Below are positions 60,242 through 64,000 of a DNA stretch of 64,000 nt, piece by piece (positions within the stretch are counted from its first letter, which is position 1; each line of letters starts with the position of its first letter). The notes beneath the pieces are model-generated. The model did no database searches, had not been told where the DNA came from, and saw nothing but the letters and a program-made list of their open reading frames with translations. Location of the stretch: NCBI GenBank assembly GCA_036501365.1, contig DASYAL010000102.1, positions 133,439-197,438 on the forward strand, written 5' to 3'. Source of the stretch: CAIKMD01 sp036501365 (GTDB lineage: Bacteria; Pseudomonadota; Alphaproteobacteria; ATCC43930; CGMCC-115725). A program made the position numbers and the translations under genes.

Positions 60242-61165
60242 CTACCGCTTCAGCCAGTCCTCCAGCAGTCGCCGGGCAATTGAATCGCGCCGCGGCAGGC
60301 GGAAGCTCTCGTCGTCCTGATGCGCCAAGAGCCAGGATCGCTCGTACCAGCACGCATCATCGAGTTCGGTCTTGTCGACGGTGATCGCGGTGGTTTTCGC
60401 CTCGGCGTGAAAGCCGAGCATGAGCGAGGCGGGGAAGGGCCAGGGCTGCGAGGAGTGATAGGTGACGCTGGCGAGCTCGATGCGCGTCTCCTCATAGACC
60501 TCGCGCACCACCGCCTCTTCGAGACTCTCGCCCGGCTCGACGAAGCCGGCGAGGGTCGAATGCATGCCCTGCGGCCAGGCCGCCTGGCGGCCGAGAAGGC
60601 AGCGCTCGGTGCCCTGATGCACCAGCATGATCACCGCCGGGTCGGTGCGCGGGAAATGCGGCGCGCCGCAAGCGGGGTTGGTGCAGCGCCGCACATGGCC
60701 CGCTTCCTCCGCCACGGTCGGGCTGCCGCACACGCCGCAGAAGCGATGACGGCTGTGCCAGTAGCTCATGCCGCGCGCGAAAGCGAGCAGCGAGCCTTCG
60801 TGCTGCGGCAGCAGCGGCCCGACGCGCCGCAGATCGATGAAGGCCGAAGCCGGTGCTTTGTGAATCGCGTCGAGCGGCGCCTCCATGCCCGAGAGATCGC
60901 AGGCGAAATAGGCGCACTCGTCCTCGATGCCGAGCAGCACGGTCTCTTTGCCCTCGGCGGCGAAGGCCTCGGGCGGCAGGAAGACGCCGCGCGGCGCGGC
61001 GCCCTCATGATCGGCGATCAGATTCTGGCCGCGCCACACCAGGACGAAGCGGCTCGTCGTACGGGCGAGGCGCTCGGCGAGCCAGGCCGCGTCCTTGCGT
61101 AGATGCGAGGCGCGGTCGACCCCGCCGGCATAGAAATTCGCGGATTTGGACGGCGAATCCGGCAT
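60242..61165 (-). CDS. nudC: NAD+ diphosphatase (Nudix, NudC type)
   Basis: A 307-residue Nudix hydrolase. A zinc ribbon (FCGVCG ... RRCTNPACGAPHFPRTDP, about 135-165) precedes the Nudix box GFVEPGESLEEAVVREVYEE (about 195-214). The SQPWPFPASLMLGF segment (about 230) is the NudC-specific SQPWPFPxS motif. It hydrolyses NAD(H) to NMN(H) and AMP and removes NAD caps from RNA. The ATG at 61165 follows GGAG at five bases; upstream in-frame codons run antisense into the SRP RNA gene. Confidence 0.93.
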   Translation of the reverse strand: MPDSPSKSANFYAGGVDRASHLRKDAAWLAERLARTTSRFVLVWRGQNLIADHEGAAPRGVFLPPEAFAAEGKETVLLGIEDECAYFACDLSGMEAPLDAIHKAPASAFIDLRRVGPLLPQHEGSLLAFARGMSYWHSRHRFCGVCGSPTVAEEAGHVRRCTNPACGAPHFPRTDPAVIMLVHQGTERCLLGRQAAWPQGMHSTLAGFVEPGESLEEAVVREVYEETRIELASVTYHSSQPWPFPASLMLGFHAEAKTTAITVDKTELDDACWYERSWLLAHQDDESFRLPRRDSIARRLLEDWLKR

Positions 61166-61206
61166 CGTTTCTCCCTCGGTGCCGCAGCTTAGCAACCCGC
61201 GCCGCC

Positions 61207-61237
61207 TTGTGGCACTCGCGGACGATCCTGATATAGT
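61207..61237 (+). promoter_or_regulatory. Putative promoter of the SRP RNA gene
   Basis: TATAGT (61232-61237) lies seven bases before the first paired base of the SRP RNA at 61244, the right distance for a -10 box. Candidate -35 boxes are TTGTGG (61207-61212, 19-base spacer) or GTGGCA (61209-61214, 17-base spacer). Confidence 0.5.
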
Positions 61238-61243
61238 CAGCTC

Positions 61244-61339
61244 GGGAGGCTGGCGATGGACAGGTCCCTCGCCAACCCGGTCAGGTCCGGAAGGAAGCAG
61301 CCGTAACGAGTTTCGGCCTGGGTCGTTGTCCAGCCTCCC
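61244..61339 (+). ncRNA. ffs: Bacterial small signal recognition particle RNA (4.5S RNA)
   Basis: A 96-base RNA. The terminal stem pairs GGGAGGCTGG (61244-61253) with CCAGCCTCCC (61330-61339). The apical domain holds the universally conserved Ffh-binding loops GGTCAGGTCCGGAAGGAAGC and AGCAGCC. It binds Ffh (SRP54) and FtsY for co-translational membrane targeting. It lies between nudC (divergent) and dnaX (same strand, 26 bases downstream), the usual alphaproteobacterial place. The exact 5' and 3' ends are set by the stem and could vary by a few bases. Confidence 0.95.
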
Positions 61340-61364
61340 ACCTTCTCCCTTCCCCGGAGGCAGC

Positions 61365-63089
61365 ATGAGCGAGCCGGGCGGCGCTTACCGCGTCCTCGCG
61401 CGCAAATACCGGCCCAGCACCTTCGCCGAGCTGATCGGGCACGAGGCGATGGTGAAGACGCTCACCAACGCCATCGCCACGGGCCGCATCGCCCATGCCT
61501 TCATCCTCACCGGCGTGCGCGGGGTCGGCAAGACGACGACGGCGCGTATCATCGCCCGGGCGCTCAACTGCATCGGCCCCGACGGCAAGGGCGGTCCGAC
61601 CGCGTCGCCTTGCGGCGTGTGCGAGCCGTGCCGCGCCATCGCCGACGACCGTTTCGTCGATGTGATGGAGGTGGATGCCGCCTCGCGCACCGGCGTCGAC
61701 GATATCCGTGAGCTGACCGACGGTGTGCGCTACAAGCCGGTTGCGGCGCGCTTCAAGATCTACATCATCGACGAAGTGCATATGCTGTCGAAGGCGGCGT
61801 TCAACGCGCTTCTGAAGACGCTCGAAGAGCCGCCGCCGGACGTCAAATTCATCTTCGCCACGACCGAAATCCACAAAGTGCCGGTGACGGTGCTGTCACG
61901 CTGCCAGCGTTTTTCGCTGCGCCGCGTGCCGCAGGCGATGCTCGCCGCGTATTACGCCGCGATCGCCGTGAAGGAGAACATCGAGGCCGAGACGCCGGCG
62001 ATAGCCTTGATCGCACGCGCGGCCGACGGCTCGGTGCGCGACGGGCTCTCGATCCTCGATCAGGCGATAGCGTTGGGCGGCGCGACGATCACCGAGGCGG
62101 CGGTGCGCGAGATGCTCGGCATCGCCGATCGCGGCCTGGTCTTCGACCTGCTCGAAGTCGCGCTCAAGGGCGATGCCGGTGCGGCGCTGGCGCAGATGAA
62201 ATCGCTCTACGAAGGCGGCGCCGATCCGATCATCGTGCTGCAGGATCTCTTGGAACTCGCCCATTTCCTGACACGGCTGAAGCTCGCGGGGAATGCCGGC
62301 GAGGGCGATCCCGCGCTCGAAGGCGACCGCGCGCGCGGCCTGCCGCTGGCGCAGAAGCTCGGCATTCCGTCGCTCACCCGCGCCTGGCAATTGCTCTTGA
62401 AGGGTCTCGAGGAAGCGCAGGCCGCGCCGTCGCCGCTGCAAGCCGCCGAGATGGTGCTGGTGCGCTTGGCTTATGTCGCCGATCTGCCGGCGCCCGCCGA
62501 TATCATCCGCGCCCTCGAAGGCGCGCCCGCATCCGCGCCGGCGTCGCCATCCTCGCCGCGTGTCGGCCACAGCGCTGCGCCCGTGGGCGCCAATGGCGGC
62601 AATACGTCTGCCATCGGCAGTCTTGCAATACGCGAAGCGGCACCCGCGCCGGCCAGCACGCTGCCGCAACCGCAAAGCTTCCTCCAAGTCGTCGAGCTCT
62701 TCGAGAAGAATCACGAGGCGCTGATCCGCGCGCATCTCTTCGCGCATATCCATCTCGTGCGCTTCGAGTCCGGGTTGATCGAGCTCAGGCCCGATGAAGC
62801 CGCGCCGCGCGATCTGCCGAACAAGCTCGGCAGCCTGCTTTCGCAATGGACCGGCCAGCGCTGGGTGGTCAGCGTCTCGGGCGAGCCGGGCGAGCCGACC
62901 CTCAAAGAGCAAGCCGAGGCGCGCGCGCAGTCGATGAAGAGCGAGGCGGCGCACGATCCGCTGGTGCGCGCGGTGCTCGATGCCTTTCCCGGCGCGCGGA
63001 TCGAGAGCGTGCGCGAGACCGCGCCCGCCGCGGCCGCGGAGCCGTTGCCCGATGCCGACGAGCTTCCCGAAGGAGACGACGCGTTATGA
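61365..63089 (+). CDS. dnaX: DNA polymerase III subunits gamma/tau
   Basis: A 574-residue clamp-loader ATPase. LARKYRPSTFAELIGHEAM starts the AAA+ domain; Walker A is GVRGVGKTTTARI (about 45), the zinc-binding cysteines are in ALNCIGP ... SPCGVCEPC (about 65-87), Walker B is YIIDEVHMLSK (about 130) and the SRC motif is VLSRCQRFSLRR (about 178). The tau-specific C-terminal part starts after about residue 370, with an Ala/Pro linker. GGAGG lies upstream of the ATG at 61365; the open frame before it crosses the SRP RNA. Its TGA overlaps the ybaB ATG. Confidence 0.95.
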   Translation: MSEPGGAYRVLARKYRPSTFAELIGHEAMVKTLTNAIATGRIAHAFILTGVRGVGKTTTARIIARALNCIGPDGKGGPTASPCGVCEPCRAIADDRFVDVMEVDAASRTGVDDIRELTDGVRYKPVAARFKIYIIDEVHMLSKAAFNALLKTLEEPPPDVKFIFATTEIHKVPVTVLSRCQRFSLRRVPQAMLAAYYAAIAVKENIEAETPAIALIARAADGSVRDGLSILDQAIALGGATITEAAVREMLGIADRGLVFDLLEVALKGDAGAALAQMKSLYEGGADPIIVLQDLLELAHFLTRLKLAGNAGEGDPALEGDRARGLPLAQKLGIPSLTRAWQLLLKGLEEAQAAPSPLQAAEMVLVRLAYVADLPAPADIIRALEGAPASAPASPSSPRVGHSAAPVGANGGNTSAIGSLAIREAAPAPASTLPQPQSFLQVVELFEKNHEALIRAHLFAHIHLVRFESGLIELRPDEAAPRDLPNKLGSLLSQWTGQRWVVSVSGEPGEPTLKEQAEARAQSMKSEAAHDPLVRAVLDAFPGARIESVRETAPAAAAEPLPDADELPEGDDAL

Positions 63090-63409
63090 AGAATATCGGC
63101 CAGATGATGAAGCAGGCGCAGGAGATGCAGACGCGCATGGCCGAGCTGCAGGCGAAGCTCGCCGAGGTCGAGATGACCGGCGCGTCGGGTGGCGGCATGG
63201 TCCACGTGACGCTCAACGGCAAGGGCGAGATGCGGCGGGTGAAGATCGATCGTTCTTTAATGGTCGCTGACGAGACCGAGGTGCTGGAAGACCTGATCGT
63301 CGCCGCGACCAACGACGCGAAGGGACGTGTCGAGGCGCATCTCGCGCAGGAAATGTCGAAGCTCACCGGCGGGCTGCAATTGCCGCCGGGCATGAAGCTG
63401 CCGTTCTAA
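63086..63409 (+). CDS. ybaB: Nucleoid-associated protein YbaB/EbfC family
   Basis: A 107-residue protein. The N-terminal helix NIGQMMKQAQEMQTRMAELQ and the GASGGGMVHVTLNGKGEMRR strand region, followed by LEDLIVAATNDAKGRVEA, are the complete family signature. It forms a tweezer-like dimer that binds DNA. The ATG overlaps the dnaX stop (ATGA). The dnaX-ybaB-recR order is widely conserved. A REP-like element separates it from recR. Confidence 0.95.
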   Translation: MKNIGQMMKQAQEMQTRMAELQAKLAEVEMTGASGGGMVHVTLNGKGEMRRVKIDRSLMVADETEVLEDLIVAATNDAKGRVEAHLAQEMSKLTGGLQLPPGMKLPF

Positions 63410-63433
63410 TGCGTCGCGCCCGTTGTTATTAAC

Positions 63434-63510
63434 GTCATTGCGAGAAGCGCAGCGACGAAGCAATCCAGGGCGCACGATTGGCTGGATTGCTTCGCTTCGC
63501 TCGGAATGAC
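63434..63510. repeat. Dispersed palindromic repeat (REP-like), copy B
   Basis: A 77-base element with outer arms GTCATTGCGAG (63434-63444) and CTCGGAATGAC (63500-63510, one mismatch) and perfect inner arms CGAAGCAATCCAG (63456-63468) and CTGGATTGCTTCG (63482-63494), identical to those of the copy at 10886-10973. It lies between ybaB and recR. Confidence 0.85.
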
Positions 63511-63521
63511 AAGAATAATAA

Positions 63522-64000
63522 ATGCCCGATACCGCGCCCCAGCTCGAAAAGCTCATCCAGCTCCTCGCCAAGCTACCGGGCCTCGGCCCGCGCTCGGCGC
63601 GCCGCGCCGCGCTGTTCCTGGTGAAGCGCCGCGAATCGCTGATGGAGCCGCTGGCGATGGCGCTCGCCGATGCGGCGCGCGCGGTGAAGCCGTGCTCGGC
63701 CTGCGGCAATCTCGACACCGTCGATCCCTGCGCGCTCTGCCGCGACCCCGGCCGCGACGCCGGCGTGATCTGCGTCGTCGAGGACGTCGCCGATCTCTGG
63801 GCGATCGAGCGCGCGCATATCTTCAAGGGCCGCTATCACGTTTTGGGCGGCACGCTCTCGGCGCTCGACGGCATCGGCCCTGGCGAGCTCAGGATCGACA
63901 GCCTCGTGCAGCGTGTCGCCGAGGTGCCGGCGCACGAAGTGATCCTCGCCATGAACGCGACCGTCGAGGGCCAGACCACGGCGCATTACATCATCGATCG
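63522..64000 (+). CDS. recR: Recombination mediator protein RecR, 3'-truncated by window edge
   Basis: The first 159 residues of RecR are present; the frame runs open to the window end. The helix-hairpin-helix LLAKLPGLGPRSARRAALFL (about 14-33), the C4 zinc finger CSACGNLDTVDPCALC (about 58-73) and the Toprim segment GVICVVEDVADLWAIE (about 81-96) are intact, followed by HVLGGTLSALDGIGP. RecR, with RecO, loads RecA at gaps. The ATG follows the REP-like element by 11 bases; no strong ribosome site is visible, but the first residues match the family start. Confidence 0.93.
   Translation, partial: MPDTAPQLEKLIQLLAKLPGLGPRSARRAALFLVKRRESLMEPLAMALADAARAVKPCSACGNLDTVDPCALCRDPGRDAGVICVVEDVADLWAIERAHIFKGRYHVLGGTLSALDGIGPGELRIDSLVQRVAEVPAHEVILAMNATVEGQTTAHYIID

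Overview
The window reads as chromosomal DNA of a GC-rich alphaproteobacterium, probably a metabolically versatile soil or rhizosphere organism of the Rhodospirillales/Hyphomicrobiales type. The evidence is uniformly high GC, dense gene packing with many ATGA/TGATG overlaps, housekeeping order at the right end (cycM-like cytochrome c, kdsB, pheA, nudC, SRP RNA, dnaX, ybaB/ebfC, recR), and several kinds of dispersed intergenic palindromes of the sort seen in bradyrhizobia and relatives. No tRNA, rRNA, CRISPR, integrase or transposase was seen.

Layout. (1) 1-7975: a small catabolic cluster (two MmgE/PrpD proteins around a minus-strand operon of a gentisate-dioxygenase-like bicupin, an FAD aromatic hydroxylase and an MDR oxidoreductase), then a 413-base non-coding stretch, a 51-residue small protein and a DUF2189-like membrane protein. 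(2) 8000-16018: eight consecutive paralogous periplasmic substrate-binding proteins of the TauA/SsuA/NMT1 type on the minus strand, with no permease or ATPase nearby. One carries a palindromic repeat inside its 5' coding end. (3) 16067-17620: a CYTH-CHAD protein. (4) 17747-29175: a TauD-like dioxygenase, a Rieske protein with a small uncharacterised partner, an array of five paralogous amidohydrolases interrupted by repeats and a ninth binding protein, then a TPP enzyme. (5) 29190-31667: DUF2252, a glycosyltransferase and a PNPOx-like flavoprotein. (6) 31799-44676: a second, larger catabolic island holding an FAD monooxygenase, a second partner+Rieske pair, a three-subunit molybdenum hydroxylase, an ACMSD-like amidohydrolase, a UbiD-type decarboxylase, an isochorismatase-family hydrolase, an alpha/beta hydrolase, two cupins and an amidase. 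(7) 44686-54927: a conserved unknown, an oligopeptide-type binding protein, GST, an M17 aminopeptidase, a small membrane protein and a YejABEF-type peptide importer. (8) 54948-64000: hisN, cytochrome c, kdsB-pheA, a probable HNH-type toxin with its immunity gene inserted between pheA and nudC, nudC, the SRP RNA, dnaX, ybaB and the start of recR.

How it fits together (inference). The two islands look like machinery for capturing and degrading aromatic or N-heterocyclic carboxylates: binding proteins collect substrates, Rieske/flavin/molybdenum enzymes hydroxylate them, cupins open rings, and amidohydrolases, UbiD, isochorismatase-family and amidase enzymes process the products. The best candidates for something undescribed are the repeated pair of long-insert Rieske protein plus small helical partner, the eightfold binding-protein array, and the fivefold amidohydrolase array linked to the first Rieske pair.
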